Shown piece by piece: positions 43,135 through 53,378 of a DNA stretch of 64,000 nt (its first letter is position 1; the number at the start of each line of letters is the position of its first letter). The DNA lies in the NCBI GenBank assembly GCA_009929855.1, contig RZZN01000007.1, positions 29,994 through 93,993 on the forward strand, read 5' to 3'. The notes under the pieces were generated by a model, which saw only the letters and a program-made list of their open reading frames with translations, did no database searches and was not told the DNA's origin. The DNA comes from Gammaproteobacteria bacterium (lineage in GTDB: Bacteria; Pseudomonadota; Gammaproteobacteria; Chromatiales; Chromatiaceae). The translations under genes were made by a program, and so were the position numbers.

Positions 43135-46100
43135 TCACACCGGGCGCGGCTGCTCATGACGCTGCAGCCACTGCTCAATCTCATCGACCGACAAGGGCTT
43201 GGCATAGAGATACCCCTGAGCCTCGTCGCAGCCCATTGACCTGAGCTGGCTGGCCAGCCACGCGTCATCCACCCCTTCGGCGATGGTTCGCAGATTCAGA
43301 CCGCGCGCCATGTCGATGATCGCCTGGACGATGGCGCGATCCTGGTCACGCTCGGCCATCTCGGCGATGAACGAGCGGTCGATCTTGAGCTTGTCGAACT
43401 GGAAGCGCTTGAGATAGGCCAGGCTGGAATAGCCGGTACCGAAGTCGTCGATGGACAGGTGGATGCCGCATTCCTGCCACCGCGTCACCGTCTCCAGCAC
43501 GCTATCCTCGCCATGCAACAGGATGGATTCGGTCAGCTCCAGTTCCAGACCGCACGGATCCAGGCCACTCTTGTCCAGCGCCGCGCGGACATCCTCCTCG
43601 ACCTGTCGCTGGCGGAAATGCACGGCGGATAGGTTCACCGCCATCACCAGATTCGGCCAGTCCGCGGCCCGCCAGGCTGCCGCCTGACGACAGGCCTCAT
43701 GCAGCACCCAGCGGCTGATGGGCACGATCAACCCACTCTCCTCGGCCACATCGATGAAGGCGCCGGGCATCAGCAGACCCATCCCGGGTCTGTGCCAACG
43801 CAAGAGCGCCTCGACGCCCAGCACCCGACCGGTTCGCAGATCGATCTGGGGCTGGTAGTGCAGGGTGAGCTCCTCACGCCCCAGCGCCTCGCGCAGGGCA
43901 TGGCGAGTCTCGATGAAGCGCATCAGCTCGTCGTTCATGCGTGGCTCGAAGACACGGAAGGTCTGGCGCCCAGCACGCTTGGCCTCGAAGAGCGCGGTGT
44001 CGGCATGGCGCATCAGGGTCTCACCACTTGCGCCATCTCGTGGATAGACGGCAACACCGATGGACAGACTGACCGTGACTTGATGGCCATCGAGGTCGAA
44101 GGGCTCGACGCAGCAGGCAAGCAGATGTTCGCAAAGCTTGACCAGCTCCGCCTGATCCGACGCCTGCCCCAACGCCGGCAGCACCAGCATGAATTCGTCG
44201 GCGGCCAGACGGCAGAGACTGTCTTGCGGACCGAGTTGAGCGCTCAGACGCTGGGCGACACCCGTGAGCAGCTGGTCGCCCAGATGATGGCCATAGCTGT
44301 CGTTATACTGTTTGAACTGATCCAGATCGAGATAGAGCACCGCCAGATGGTCATGTCGCGCCTTGGCTCGGGCGACCTGATCGGCCAGGCGCTCGAGTCC
44401 CAACACCCGGTTGGGCAGTCCGGTGAGGGCATCATAGTAGGCCAGGTATTCGACCCGTGCCTGGGCCTGTTTCTGCTCGGTGATGTCGTTCCAGACCACG
44501 TGGAGCTGCTGAAGGTGCCCGCGCCGGATGGCGGTCAGGAGAATGCGTGCAGGAAAGGACTCACCGTCGACCCGCACACTCTCCCATTCGAACTCTTGAG
44601 CGCCCTGCTCCAGGGCAAGACGGATCAGCTCGGCCGCCCGCTCCTCGGCACGGCAACCATCAGCCAGGACTCGCGGCGAGAAATCACCGGGACCATGACC
44701 GATCACCTGTTCCGGGGAGACCGCGCGCAGCATCTGCAGGGTGGCCCGGTTCGCAGCGACGAAGCGGTCGCCTTCCATCAGCGCGAGTGGCTGGCGGGTC
44801 TCCTCGAAGAGGGTGCGAAAGCCCTCCTCGCTCTCGCGGAGCGCGGCATTGGCCGTCCGCAGTGCTCGGGTGCGCGCCTCGACCTTGCGTTCGAGCTGCG
44901 CGTTCATCTCCCGGATCACCTGCTCCATGGTCCGTCGCTCGCTGATATCGGTCAACACGCAGTGACTGCGCACGAAGGCGCCCGTCGAGTCATCGCGCTC
45001 GCTGCGCCCGGCCAGGATGACCGTCACCGGCCGACCGTCCCGGCGACGCAGCAGCAATTCGATTTGGGTATTCTCGTTGGTCTTCAAGTCCTCGAAGATG
45101 GCGCTGAAATCCTGTTGAATCGAGCGGTCCCAGACCTCGGGGAAACGCCGGCCCACCAGGTCCAGCGGTCGATCATAGCCCAGCAGATCGGCGAGCACCT
45201 GATTGGCGTCGAGCCAACGGCCCGCGTCATCCAATGATTGGTAGGCCACCGGCAGATGGGCGAAGAGATCGCGGAAACGCTGCTCGCTCTCCCTCAGGCG
45301 CTGCTCGGCGCGCCGCCGCTCTTGGATTTCGGCCTCCAGGTTGGCGGTGCGCTCGGCGACCCTCCGCTCCAGATCGGCATTCTGGTGTTGGATCTCTTGG
45401 CCGGAGGCGAGCAGAGACTGTTCGGAGGCCTTGAGGTCGCGGAAGATGGTCAAGAATGGATCGCGAATCGCGGTGACGAAGATGGCTCGGTAGAGCAGAT
45501 AATAGGCGATCAGCTTGAGGATATGGCCCAGCATGTTGGCCAGGTCATAGACGCCGATGTAGGCAGTGAAGGCCAGCTCCTGGGCAACGGTGACCAGCGC
45601 CATGGCCTGCAGAAGACGATAGGTCGTCGGCTGCAACGCGACGCGCATCCGATGCAGCAAGAGGACGGCGGCCAGGATGATGGCCACGATCAGATATTCG
45701 CTGTTGATCTTGAAGGCGGTCAGACCCTGGCCTTCGATATAGCAGTCCGGAAAATAGCCGGCGAAGATGGCGCCGATCAGGATCAGGGTCAGGGCGCCAT
45801 AGGCTGCCTCCAAGCCGACCAGGGGCGTCTGGCGACGCGCGAGCCAAGGCGCGGCCAGCAGGGTCAGGGCCTGGATGTAACGGGCAGCGATCCAGAGCTG
45901 GGTCGGCAGATTGGCGTCATTGCTGGGAAAGACGCTCATCCCCTTGTAGGCCAGGGTGTGCACCAGGTCGATGGCGGCGGCGGCGGCGAAACCGGTGGCG
46001 ATGATCCTGAGGAAGCCGATATCCTGGACCTCGCGGGTATTCCAGGCGAGGAGCAAGATGGCAAAGGCCACGCCGATGCTGAACAGCTCCACCAGGGTGT

Positions 46101-46224
46101 GGAAGAGCAGATAGCTGTAGAGGCTGCTCAGTCCCAGCAGAAGGACGATGGTCAGATGAGCCGCGAAGCGCCAGTGACGATCGGGGGTCCGTTTCGCGGT
46201 CGAGAGGTTGGGAGCGGAAGACAA
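43135..46224 (-). CDS. MASE3-PAS-GGDEF-EAL signalling protein, degenerate GGDEF
   Basis: A 1029-residue c-di-GMP protein. Residues 1-245 hold about eight helices resembling a MASE3 sensor; a coiled coil and two PAS domains (about 310-570) follow, then GGDEF (about 590-745) and EAL (about 760-1020) domains. The cyclase signature reads AADEF (674-678) rather than GGDEF, so cyclase activity is doubtful. The phosphodiesterase signature EALLRW (E805) and later acidic residues (DDFGTGYSSL) are intact, so c-di-GMP hydrolysis is the likely output. The only start for the first helices is a TTG at 46224 with AGGACGAG upstream. Confidence 0.88.
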   Translation of the reverse strand: MSSAPNLSTAKRTPDRHWRFAAHLTIVLLLGLSSLYSYLLFHTLVELFSIGVAFAILLLAWNTREVQDIGFLRIIATGFAAAAAIDLVHTLAYKGMSVFPSNDANLPTQLWIAARYIQALTLLAAPWLARRQTPLVGLEAAYGALTLILIGAIFAGYFPDCYIEGQGLTAFKINSEYLIVAIILAAVLLLHRMRVALQPTTYRLLQAMALVTVAQELAFTAYIGVYDLANMLGHILKLIAYYLLYRAIFVTAIRDPFLTIFRDLKASEQSLLASGQEIQHQNADLERRVAERTANLEAEIQERRRAEQRLRESEQRFRDLFAHLPVAYQSLDDAGRWLDANQVLADLLGYDRPLDLVGRRFPEVWDRSIQQDFSAIFEDLKTNENTQIELLLRRRDGRPVTVILAGRSERDDSTGAFVRSHCVLTDISERRTMEQVIREMNAQLERKVEARTRALRTANAALRESEEGFRTLFEETRQPLALMEGDRFVAANRATLQMLRAVSPEQVIGHGPGDFSPRVLADGCRAEERAAELIRLALEQGAQEFEWESVRVDGESFPARILLTAIRRGHLQQLHVVWNDITEQKQAQARVEYLAYYDALTGLPNRVLGLERLADQVARAKARHDHLAVLYLDLDQFKQYNDSYGHHLGDQLLTGVAQRLSAQLGPQDSLCRLAADEFMLVLPALGQASDQAELVKLCEHLLACCVEPFDLDGHQVTVSLSIGVAVYPRDGASGETLMRHADTALFEAKRAGRQTFRVFEPRMNDELMRFIETRHALREALGREELTLHYQPQIDLRTGRVLGVEALLRWHRPGMGLLMPGAFIDVAEESGLIVPISRWVLHEACRQAAAWRAADWPNLVMAVNLSAVHFRQRQVEEDVRAALDKSGLDPCGLELELTESILLHGEDSVLETVTRWQECGIHLSIDDFGTGYSSLAYLKRFQFDKLKIDRSFIAEMAERDQDRAIVQAIIDMARGLNLRTIAEGVDDAWLASQLRSMGCDEAQGYLYAKPLSVDEIEQWLQRHEQPRPV

Positions 46225-46775
46225 CGCCGTATACTCGTCCTACGTCGGAGCAGGGTTTCAGTCGATAGTCAAGTCGCGCGGATCAACCACACGATCCCGC
46301 CGCCACACGCCCCCATCGACTGACTGACTCCCGGCCACCATCAATCCGTACCAACCCGATCGGTCTTAGACCTTGAATCAGCCAGGACACGCGCGCGAGC
46401 GGCTCAATCGAGCATCAGCGATCATGACGTCACCCATTGGCTCAGGATGCATCTGGACCATTCACAGCCATACTATCAGTTTTCCAATCCAACATTTACA
46501 TTAAGGTCTGACAGGATCTGACGATGCCCTCGACTGACGCTCGGATTGGCGTTCGACGCCGGATGATCGCCTTGCTGACACAACCCTGCTGGTCGACATG
46601 GACAATCCGAGCGTCCTCGCCCCAAGGGAGCCAGGGCGTCCTCGCCCCAAGGGAGCCGGGGCGTCCTCGCCCCGAGGAAGGACATGTGCAACACGGATCC
46701 AGCAGCCAAAACCCCATGGGTCACACAGCAAGATCGGGTAGGCTCGACGCTCGACATCGATGAGGCCATGAAACC
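46225..46775. other. Gap of about 550 bp containing a tandem repeat array
   Basis: It separates the divergent MASE3 gene and gabD. Apart from the repeat at 46611-46680, no gene or RNA was recognised. The AT-richer stretch at 46470-46510 could hold the gabD promoter, but no clear boxes were found. Confidence 0.4.
46611..46680. repeat. Tandem 25-bp GC-rich repeat, three units
   Basis: Units start at 46611, 46636 and 46661; each begins GCGTCCTCGCCCC and the first two continue AAGGGAGCC. The 25-bp period and partial similarity link it to the arrays at 19404 and 49471. Confidence 0.75.
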
Positions 46776-48233
46776 GTGAATATCCAGGATCATCGTCTCC
46801 TTCCTCACCTCGCCTACGTGGGTGGCGACTGGGTCGCGGCCGATTCGCGCCGGACCTTGAGCGTCAGCGACCCGGCGACGGGCGAGGTCATCGCCGAGGT
46901 GCCCAACCTCGGCGCCACCGACACCCGCCGGGCAATCGAGGCAGCCGCGCTGGCCTTGCCGGCCTGGCGCGCCCTGACCGCCGCCGAGCGGGGCCAGCGG
47001 CTGCGCTGCTGGCACGACCTGATGCTGGAGCATCAGGAGGATCTGGCCCGAATCATGACCGCCGAGCAAGGCAAGCCGCTGGCCGAGTCCAGGGGCGAGA
47101 TCCTCTACGCCGCCTCATTCCTCGACTGGTTCGCCGAGGAGGCACGGCGTGTCTATGGCGACATCATCCCGCCGCACCAGACGGACAAACGGCTTCTGGT
47201 GCTCAAACAGCCGATCGGGGTCTGCGCCGCCATCACACCGTGGAACTTTCCCAGCGCCATGCTCACCCGCAAGGCCGCCGCGGCGCTGGCGGCGGGATGC
47301 ACGCTGGTGGCCCGGCCGTCGTCCGAGACACCACTCTCGGCCCTGGCACTGGCCGTGCTCAGCGAGCGCGCCGGGATCCCCGCGGGGGTCTTCAATGTCA
47401 TCACGGGCGATGCCGGCCCCATTGCGGCCGAGTTGACCAGCCATCCACTGGTGCGCAAGCTGAGCTTCACCGGCTCCACCAGGGTAGGCAAGGCATTGAT
47501 GCGCCAGTGCGCCGACTCACTCAAGAAGCTCTCGCTGGAGTTGGGCGGCAACGCACCCTTCATCGTCTTCGACGACGCCGATCTGGATGCGGCGGTGACT
47601 GGAGCCATCCAGTCGAAATATCGCAACACCGGTCAAACCTGTGTCTGCGCCAATCGCTTTCTGGTCCAGGAGGGCATCCATGACGCCTTCGCCGCGCGTC
47701 TCGCCGCGCGCGTGGCAACCTTGAGGGTCGGTCCCGGACAGATGCCCGAGGTGGCCCAGGGACCCTTGATCAATGCCGCGGCGATGGCCAAGGTCGAGGC
47801 CCAGATCGCCGATGCATTGGCGAAGGGTGCGCGAGTGCTCACCGGTGGTGCACGCCATGCGTTGGGCGGCACCTTCTTCCAACCGACCGTCTTGACCGAG
47901 GTGGCACCGGGGATGCGGGTCGCGCGCGAGGAGACCTTCGGTCCGCTGGCCCCGCTCTTTCGCTTCGGCACCGAGACTGAGGCCATCGCCATGGCCAACG
48001 ACACCGAATTCGGTCTGGCGGCCTATTTCTATACCCGCGACCTGGCCCGCGCCTGGCGCGTCTCGGAGGCACTGGAATATGGCATGGTAGGCATCAACTC
48101 GGGTCTGGTCTCCACCGCCGTCTCCCCCTTCGGCGGGGTGAAGGAATCCGGTATGGGCCGCGAAGGGTCGAGATACGGGATCGAGGAATATCTGGAGATC
48201 AAATCGATCTGCATCGATGTCGGGACGCCGTGA
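46776..48233 (+). CDS. gabD: Succinate-semialdehyde dehydrogenase [NAD(P)+]
   Basis: A 485-residue aldehyde dehydrogenase, close in length and pattern to GabD, which oxidises succinate semialdehyde to succinate. The catalytic C289 (GQTCVCANR) and the general base E255 (LELGGNAP) are present, with the cofactor segment [10 protein letters not shown]. The start is a GTG at 46776; an upstream ATG at 46768 is out of frame. No gabT or regulator is adjacent. A related semialdehyde is possible as substrate. Confidence 0.88.
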   Translation: MNIQDHRLLPHLAYVGGDWVAADSRRTLSVSDPATGEVIAEVPNLGATDTRRAIEAAALALPAWRALTAAERGQRLRCWHDLMLEHQEDLARIMTAEQGKPLAESRGEILYAASFLDWFAEEARRVYGDIIPPHQTDKRLLVLKQPIGVCAAITPWNFPSAMLTRKAAAALAAGCTLVARPSSETPLSALALAVLSERAGIPAGVFNVITGDAGPIAAELTSHPLVRKLSFTGSTRVGKALMRQCADSLKKLSLELGGNAPFIVFDDADLDAAVTGAIQSKYRNTGQTCVCANRFLVQEGIHDAFAARLAARVATLRVGPGQMPEVAQGPLINAAAMAKVEAQIADALAKGARVLTGGARHALGGTFFQPTVLTEVAPGMRVAREETFGPLAPLFRFGTETEAIAMANDTEFGLAAYFYTRDLARAWRVSEALEYGMVGINSGLVSTAVSPFGGVKESGMGREGSRYGIEEYLEIKSICIDVGTP

Positions 48234-48385
48234 TCCGCGCGGGCTTCGGTATCAGCGGCACCGGGCCCATGCGCACGGAGTCGGGTAACCGCATGATCGG
48301 CTCGGGCACCAACGCCCTCGCCTCCAGCATCATCCTCGTCTGACGCAAGCGCCCCACCGACGTCCCGACCGCCACCCGCCGTGAA
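48233..48385 (+). pseudogene. Remnant of a DUF1156-type DNA methylase C-terminal region
   Basis: Read from 48233, the translation includes [22 protein letters not shown], then IILV, a TGA at 48341-48343, and RKRPTDVPTATRRE in the same frame. Intact DUF1156 proteins have this sequence with a Cys codon where the TGA stands, so a nonsense change is evident. The upstream part of the methylase is absent, gabD ending here. DUF1156 methylases occur in predicted defence islands with DUF499 ATPases, a fragment of which follows directly. Confidence 0.65.
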
Positions 48386-49074
48386 TGCTGGCAACAGCGA
48401 CCCCACCGGGGACGTCGCCGCCATGCTGGTCATCATGGATCGTAAATGGGGCGGGGTGTTTCGCCACATCCGCGGCAAGTCCGAGAGCACCCTGGTCGCG
48501 CGCATCCCGGAAACCTATCAATGGCTGCTGGTGCCGCTCCAGTCGACGCCCCAACGGCCTATCAACTGGGATGCGAGCCGCTTGAGCGTGCCTGATGCGC
48601 TGGCGGTGCGCGTCAGCAAGACGCTGCGCTCCGACGAGCTGTACCTGACCAGCTTCGGCGCTACGCGCCTGAGGATGGAGCTGGACCGCGTGCGGCTGTG
48701 GCGTGGCGACCATGTCGAGGTCAAGCAACTGGTCGAGGACTTCGCACGCTATCTCTACCTGCCACGTCTCAAGGAGCCGAGCGTGCTGCTCCACGCCATG
48801 ACCGGCGGGATCAACCTGCTGACCTGGGCGCGCGAAAGCGTTGCCTTTGCCGACGGATACGATGGTGCCGCGGGTCGCTACCAGGGTCTGCGCGCGAGGC
48901 AGATGGTGACCCTGCTCGACAGCCGAGCGTCGGGGGTCTTGGTGAAACCCGACGTGGCCATGCGTCAGCTGGATGCCGAGATCACGGACGGAGCACCCGA
49001 TCAGGTCGGTGCGCCCGGTGACCGAGAATTGCCGGACGCTGAAGTTTACGACTCAGGGATTCGAGCAGGAGTAG
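48381..49074 (+). pseudogene. Remnant of a DUF499-family ATPase, C-terminal part, frameshifted
   Basis: The frame encodes the family C-terminal region (VARIPETYQWLLVP, then TRLRMELDR with LWRGDHV, LVEDFARYLYLP and LVKPDVAMRQLD). It lacks the N-terminal ATPase half. An internal deletion seems to join the LVKP region directly to the terminal EITDGAPDQV segment. After about 49010 the frame shifts: the family ending VTENCRTLKFTTQGFEQ is readable in another frame with a TAG at 49072. It follows the DUF1156 remnant without a gap, so a larger locus has been deleted and decayed. Confidence 0.7.
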
Positions 49075-49226
49075 CGAACCGACCGCGCTACAGTTCGTGA
49101 AACAGCCTCATCGCCAGCACGCAAGCGTTCGCGACAACTGCTTGCGTACTTGGAACGAAGATTCAATACTCGATGCGCGCACGCTGCTGGAGCGTTGGTC
49201 CAGTATGGCGTCGGTGTGCAACGGAC

Positions 49227-49255
49227 AAAAAAAAGGCTTGGCATTTCTGCCAAGC
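49227..49255 (-). terminator. Intrinsic terminator of tRNA-Phe
   Basis: On the minus strand GCTTGGCA and its complement form an 8-bp stem with a 4-nt loop, followed by eight T residues, just downstream of the tRNA 3' end. Confidence 0.85.
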
Positions 49256-49265
49256 TCTTGTTTTT

Positions 49266-49341
<76 letters not shown>

Positions 49342-49470
49342 TTGGAGCTGCGATCAGGATGTATCGCGAAGCTGCATATTAAAGACTCGTGTGGCGGATT
49401 CGTCAAGATGCTTGAAGAAGTCCGCCGGGGAAGCCATGGGGGGTTGGGCTTGTCTGATGGCTTGCCATAT

Positions 49471-49550
49471 CCTCACTCGGGGCCTGGAGGCCCCGATTCC
49501 CTTGGTCGGAGGCCCCGTCTCCCTTGGTCTGGAGGCCCCGACTCCGATGG
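49471..49550. repeat. GC-rich repeat cluster, opposite orientation
   Basis: Bases 49471-49495 are the reverse complement of the 25-mer at 19454 with one difference. Two shorter related units (GGAGGCCCCGTCTCCCTTGG type) follow. It fills most of the gap between tRNA-Phe and yggX; no gene is visible in the rest. Confidence 0.75.
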
Positions 49551-49603
49551 CCTGATGCCCGGACTGACGTGGTCGGGAGGGTCTGAGTCGCTTGGACCTT
49601 CGG

Positions 49604-49876
49604 TTACTGCTTGGGTGGGACATAACCCTCGGGCATGACGGCGCCCTCGCCGAAGAAATGTTTCTCCATCTGCTCCTCGATGAACTTGCGGGCCTGAGGA
49701 TTCATCGGGTTGAGACGATTCTCGTTGATCAGCATGGTCTGATGACGCAGCCAATCTTGCCAAGCCTGCTTGGAGACCTGGGCGTGGATGCGCTTGCCGA
49801 GCTCGCCTGGATAAGGCGGACGGTCCAGTCCCTCGGCCTCGCGACCGAGCTTGATGCAATGGACCATGTGGGTCAT
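49604..49876 (-). CDS. yggX: Oxidative damage protection/Fe(2+)-trafficking protein YggX
   Basis: A 90-residue cytoplasmic protein that protects iron-sulfur clusters and is thought to handle labile iron. It has the conserved C7, [14 protein letters not shown] and [11 protein letters not shown] segments. The ATG has an AGGAG site and overlaps the mutY stop (ATGA), the well-known mutY-yggX arrangement of proteobacteria. Confidence 0.96.
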   Translation of the reverse strand: MTHMVHCIKLGREAEGLDRPPYPGELGKRIHAQVSKQAWQDWLRHQTMLINENRLNPMNPQARKFIEEQMEKHFFGEGAVMPEGYVPPKQ

Positions 49877-50967
49877 TGAACGTCTCCTGATGGCTGCGGA
49901 AGACCCTGCTGGTGGGACTCCAGGATGGCTTTGACCGGCGTCGGCAGACCAATGTCAGCGAGCGCTTGGCGACCGAGCCAGCGCAGCCCGGGGTCGTCGC
50001 CGGCGCGTGTGGCGGCGGCATCCAGATGCACCACCGCGAGATCGATCATGAGTTGAAAGTGACTGAATGTGTGACGGCGCGACAGGCCCATTTCAACCCG
50101 TCGCGGCAAGCGGCCGAGTCGCGTCAGACACCAGTCGCTCGGATCGGCGGATGGATCGAGCTCGGGCAGGCTCCAGAGTCCGCCCCAGATCCCGGTGCCC
50201 GGGCGGCGTTGGAGCAACACCTCACCCGCGGGATCGACGATGAGGAGCATCAGCGTGCGACGCTCCGGCAGCGGGCGTCGAGGCCGGGGCGTCGGCAGCT
50301 CATGCTGGCGCTCGGTTTGGTGCGCCACACAGCGATCGGCCAACGGACAGCGTTCGCAGGCGGGCGCGCGACGCGTGCAGACTGTCGCGCCGAGGTCCAT
50401 CATGCCCTGGTTGTAGGCCGCGACCTGGGTCTCGGGCGTGTGCTGCTCGGCGAGTGTCCAGAGCCGCGCGCTCACCGCGGTCTGACCGGGCCAGCCCGTG
50501 ATGCCGAAGACACGTGCGAGCACGCGCTTGACATTGCCATCGAGGATCGGGTGTCGCTGATCGAGGGCCAGCGAGAGGATGGCCCCAGCCGTGGAGCGGC
50601 CGATGCCGGGCAGTGTCAGCAGCGACTCGATCTGGGTCGGGACGATACCACCATGCTGGTCGCGAATCTGTCGCGCGGCGCGATGCAAGTGACGGGCGCG
50701 GGCGTAGTAGCCAAGCCCAGACCACAGCGCCATGAGCTCGTCCTCGGCGATCCCGGCAAGGTCCAACACGGTCGGCAGACGGGCAAGGAAACGCTCGAAA
50801 TAGGGGATGACCACCGCGACCTGGGTCTGCTGGAGCATGATCTCGGAGACCCAGACCCGATAGGGCGTCGGCTCGCGCTGCCAGGGTAGATCCTTGCGAC
50901 CGGAGTGCTCGCGCCAACTCAGCAACGCTGGCGCGATCGGATCAGGGGGCGGGTGAGGCGCGCTCAT
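49873..50967 (-). CDS. mutY: A/G-specific adenine DNA glycosylase
   Basis: A 364-residue base-excision enzyme that removes A mispaired with 8-oxoG. It has catalytic E42 ([10 protein letters not shown]) and D143 (ILDGNV), the helix-hairpin-helix [10 protein letters not shown], the [4Fe-4S] loop C-x6-C-x2-C-x5-C ([17 protein letters not shown]) and a C-terminal Nudix-like domain for 8-oxoG recognition. The ATG at 50967 begins the conserved region; an in-frame ATG at 51027 would overlap the upstream gene. It forms an operon with yggX. Confidence 0.96.
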   Translation of the reverse strand: MSAPHPPPDPIAPALLSWREHSGRKDLPWQREPTPYRVWVSEIMLQQTQVAVVIPYFERFLARLPTVLDLAGIAEDELMALWSGLGYYARARHLHRAARQIRDQHGGIVPTQIESLLTLPGIGRSTAGAILSLALDQRHPILDGNVKRVLARVFGITGWPGQTAVSARLWTLAEQHTPETQVAAYNQGMMDLGATVCTRRAPACERCPLADRCVAHQTERQHELPTPRPRRPLPERRTLMLLIVDPAGEVLLQRRPGTGIWGGLWSLPELDPSADPSDWCLTRLGRLPRRVEMGLSRRHTFSHFQLMIDLAVVHLDAAATRAGDDPGLRWLGRQALADIGLPTPVKAILESHQQGLPQPSGDVQ

Positions 50968-50992
50968 GACCGTGGCGGACGCACCGTGCGTC

Positions 50993-51325
50993 TCATGGGC
51001 TTGCGGTGTCGGTGTCGGAGCGGACATGACCACAGCGCCAGCACACATCGAAGTCGCCCTCGACCTGTGCCGCGCAACAGGCGCAGGTCCAATCCGGGGT
51101 GTCTGGGCGGACTGAATCGGCCTGGAAACGCGCGAGCAGCTCGCGCCCTCGCTCCAGGCTCTCGTCATCCAGGATCCAGACGGTTGGATAGATATCGGCG
51201 GGCAGACCACCGGCGGCCCCAGCCAGGTGATCGCCGAGGATCACTGCTTCGAGGAGATGACGTTCGAGATAGTCCAGCAGCAGCTGAGCCTCGATCCGGT
51301 CACGCGCTTCGTAGAGAGGCTTCAT
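50993..51325 (-). CDS. DUF2007-like protein with zinc ribbon
   Basis: A 110-residue protein. The N-terminal half (about 1-65) matches the DUF2007 fold ([18 protein letters not shown], then a short strand with hydrophobic ends), annotated as a putative signal-transducing domain. The C-terminus has a CxxC...CxxC zinc ribbon (CACCAAQ and CWRCGH). It is 25 bp upstream of mutY on the same strand and may be co-transcribed. The frame is open to 51364 through the tRNA, so the ATG at 51325 is preferred. Function unknown. Confidence 0.75.
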   Translation of the reverse strand: MKPLYEARDRIEAQLLLDYLERHLLEAVILGDHLAGAAGGLPADIYPTVWILDDESLERGRELLARFQADSVRPDTPDWTCACCAAQVEGDFDVCWRCGHVRSDTDTASP

Positions 51326-51336
51326 CGAGGGAAGGT

Positions 51337-51410
51337 TGGAGCGGGTGATGGGAATCGAACCCACGTTAGAAGCTTGGGAAGCTCCTGTTCTACCATTGAA
51401 CTACACCCGC
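51337..51410 (-). tRNA. tRNA-Gly (anticodon CCC)
   Basis: A 74-nt cloverleaf with encoded CCA: acceptor GCGGGTG / CACCCGC, anticodon loop TTCCCAA giving CCC, and T-loop GGTTCGATTCC. It resembles the E. coli GGG-reading tRNA-Gly. Confidence 0.93.
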
Positions 51411-51560
51411 GATATCTGGCTAGTTTAGGGGCTGGCACGATTCCGATCAAGACGCTCGTCAGGGCGATCATCTCAGGGCGACCATCTCAAGCAGCGCGGC
51501 CTGGTGCCCGCGGCGGCGCCCGGGCACGATGACCTTGAGCATCGGAGCGGTCGCGGCGGC

Positions 51561-53378
51561 TTAGACCTGCGGATCATACATCTCGTCGATCGCCTCCTGA
51601 TAGTGACTCATGACGGCCGAGCGCTTGATCTTCATGGTGGGGGTCAGCAGTCCATTGTCGATCGACCAAGGCTCGAGCATCAGGGTCACGCGGCGAATCT
51701 TGGCGTAGCCTGGAAAGTCGGCCAGACAGGCACGGATGCGCTTGATCACCAAATTGTGGATCTCATGGTCCTCCAGGCTCTCGGGATGCTCAGGCGCCAG
51801 TCCATGGGCGCGCGCGAGCTCGGACCAGGGCTCTGCGCTCAGCACCACGAGCGCGGTCAGGTGCGAACGACCCTCACCGATCACCACCACCTGCTCGAAC
51901 AGTGGGTCGCTCGCGATCGCCATCTCGAGATCGCCGGGTGGAACCTTCTCGCCGTTAGAGAGCACCAGGATGTCCTTGATGCGTCCAGTGATGTAGAGAT
52001 GTCCATCGAGGATGCGCACCTGATCGCCGGTATGCAGCCAGCCGTCCGGTGTCAGGATGCGCGCGGTCGCCTCCGGATTGTTCCAGTAACCCGACATGAC
52101 ACACTCACCCTTGACCAGCAGCTCATCCTCTGGCCCGATCCGCAACTCGATGCCCGGCAAGGGGATGCCAACACTCTCCGGGATGTTGTCCTGGAGTGGG
52201 TTGAAGCTGATCACCGGGCTGGTCTCGGTCAGGCCATAGCCTTGGAGCAACGGCAGCCTCAGGCTGATGAAGGTCCGCGCGACCTCGCTCGAAAGCGGTG
52301 CGCCACCACTCGCCGCGATGCGCATTCGCCCGCCCAGCCGAGCGAGCACCGGCGTGGAGACCTTACGGCGCAGGAAGGGCCAGAGCAGCAGCAGCGGATG
52401 CCAGGCGCCGCGCCCCTGCTCGCGCAGGAAGGCATGCCAGCCGGTCGTCACCGCGAGCCTGAACAGCCAGCGCACCGGGGCCGGGCGGGTCCTGAGCTGA
52501 TCGAGGATCCGCTGATGGACGCGCTCGAAGACACGCGGAACGGCGATGATCACCGTTGGACGGATGACCTGGAGGTCCTCGGCGAGCTGAGCGATGGAGC
52601 GCGCGAAGGCAACACAGGCCCCGGCCATCATCGGTAGGTAATAGCCGCCTGTGCGCTCGAGCGTGTGCGATAGCGGCAGGAAGGACAGAAATAGATCCTC
52701 GCGATAGCAATCGATGAGCGAGAGGACGCCATGCGCGTTGCCGAGTATATTGCGGTGCGTGAGCATGACCCCCTTGGGCCGGCCCGTGGTGCCCGAGGTA
52801 TAGACGATGGTCGCCAGGGCCTGTGGATCCTCACTGCCGGATTCCAGCGCGGGTGCCTCGCCTGGCAACCAGTCGCGGGCGACGACGACCCGCCGATCCA
52901 TCTCGGCATGCCGACTGGCCGCCTCGCTCGAGTCGAGGATCACCACGCGGCGCGGACAGGGCGCCGTGGCGATCGCCTCGGCCAGACGGCTCCAGCGCCC
53001 GGCATCCTGGACCAGCAGGAGCTGGACCCCGGCGTCTTGCAGAATGTAGCTGGCATTGTCGGGCCGATCATCCGTATAGAGCGGCACCAGGACCAGACCG
53101 AGCGCGAGTGCCGCCTGATCGAACATGACCCATTCTGGACAATTGCGCAGCAGGATGGCGACACGATCACCGCTCACCAAACCCTCGCCCGCGAGTGCCG
53201 CGCGCCAGCGCGCCACCTGCTGGCTCATCTGTGCCCAAGTGAGATCGTGCCAAGTCCCACCGCGATCGCAATGACGATAGGCCACCCCGTCCGGGGTGCG
53301 CCGGACCCGCTCCATAAAAAGACCGTCCAGGGTCGCGGCCTGGTCGATCGGGATCATGTCATTGGTCCACTGGCTCAC
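51561..53378 (-). CDS. Long-chain fatty-acid-CoA ligase (AMP-forming)
   Basis: A 605-residue ANL-superfamily enzyme activating fatty acids to acyl-CoA through an acyl-AMP. The P-loop-like motif YTSGTTGRPKGV (about residue 190), the GYGLTET motif and the late GWLHTGD and ITGRIKD segments are intact. Length and pattern match the FadD15-like long-chain group. The start is a GTG at 53378 with a strong GGGGGAG ribosome site 5 nt upstream; an ATG at 53357 is the alternative. It stands alone. Confidence 0.92.
   Translation of the reverse strand: MSQWTNDMIPIDQAATLDGLFMERVRRTPDGVAYRHCDRGGTWHDLTWAQMSQQVARWRAALAGEGLVSGDRVAILLRNCPEWVMFDQAALALGLVLVPLYTDDRPDNASYILQDAGVQLLLVQDAGRWSRLAEAIATAPCPRRVVILDSSEAASRHAEMDRRVVVARDWLPGEAPALESGSEDPQALATIVYTSGTTGRPKGVMLTHRNILGNAHGVLSLIDCYREDLFLSFLPLSHTLERTGGYYLPMMAGACVAFARSIAQLAEDLQVIRPTVIIAVPRVFERVHQRILDQLRTRPAPVRWLFRLAVTTGWHAFLREQGRGAWHPLLLLWPFLRRKVSTPVLARLGGRMRIAASGGAPLSSEVARTFISLRLPLLQGYGLTETSPVISFNPLQDNIPESVGIPLPGIELRIGPEDELLVKGECVMSGYWNNPEATARILTPDGWLHTGDQVRILDGHLYITGRIKDILVLSNGEKVPPGDLEMAIASDPLFEQVVVIGEGRSHLTALVVLSAEPWSELARAHGLAPEHPESLEDHEIHNLVIKRIRACLADFPGYAKIRRVTLMLEPWSIDNGLLTPTMKIKRSAVMSHYQEAIDEMYDPQV

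Noticed and set aside
46496..46731. Small frames on the minus strand across the tandem repeat
   Set aside because: Their translations simply reflect the 25-bp repeat and lack start signals.
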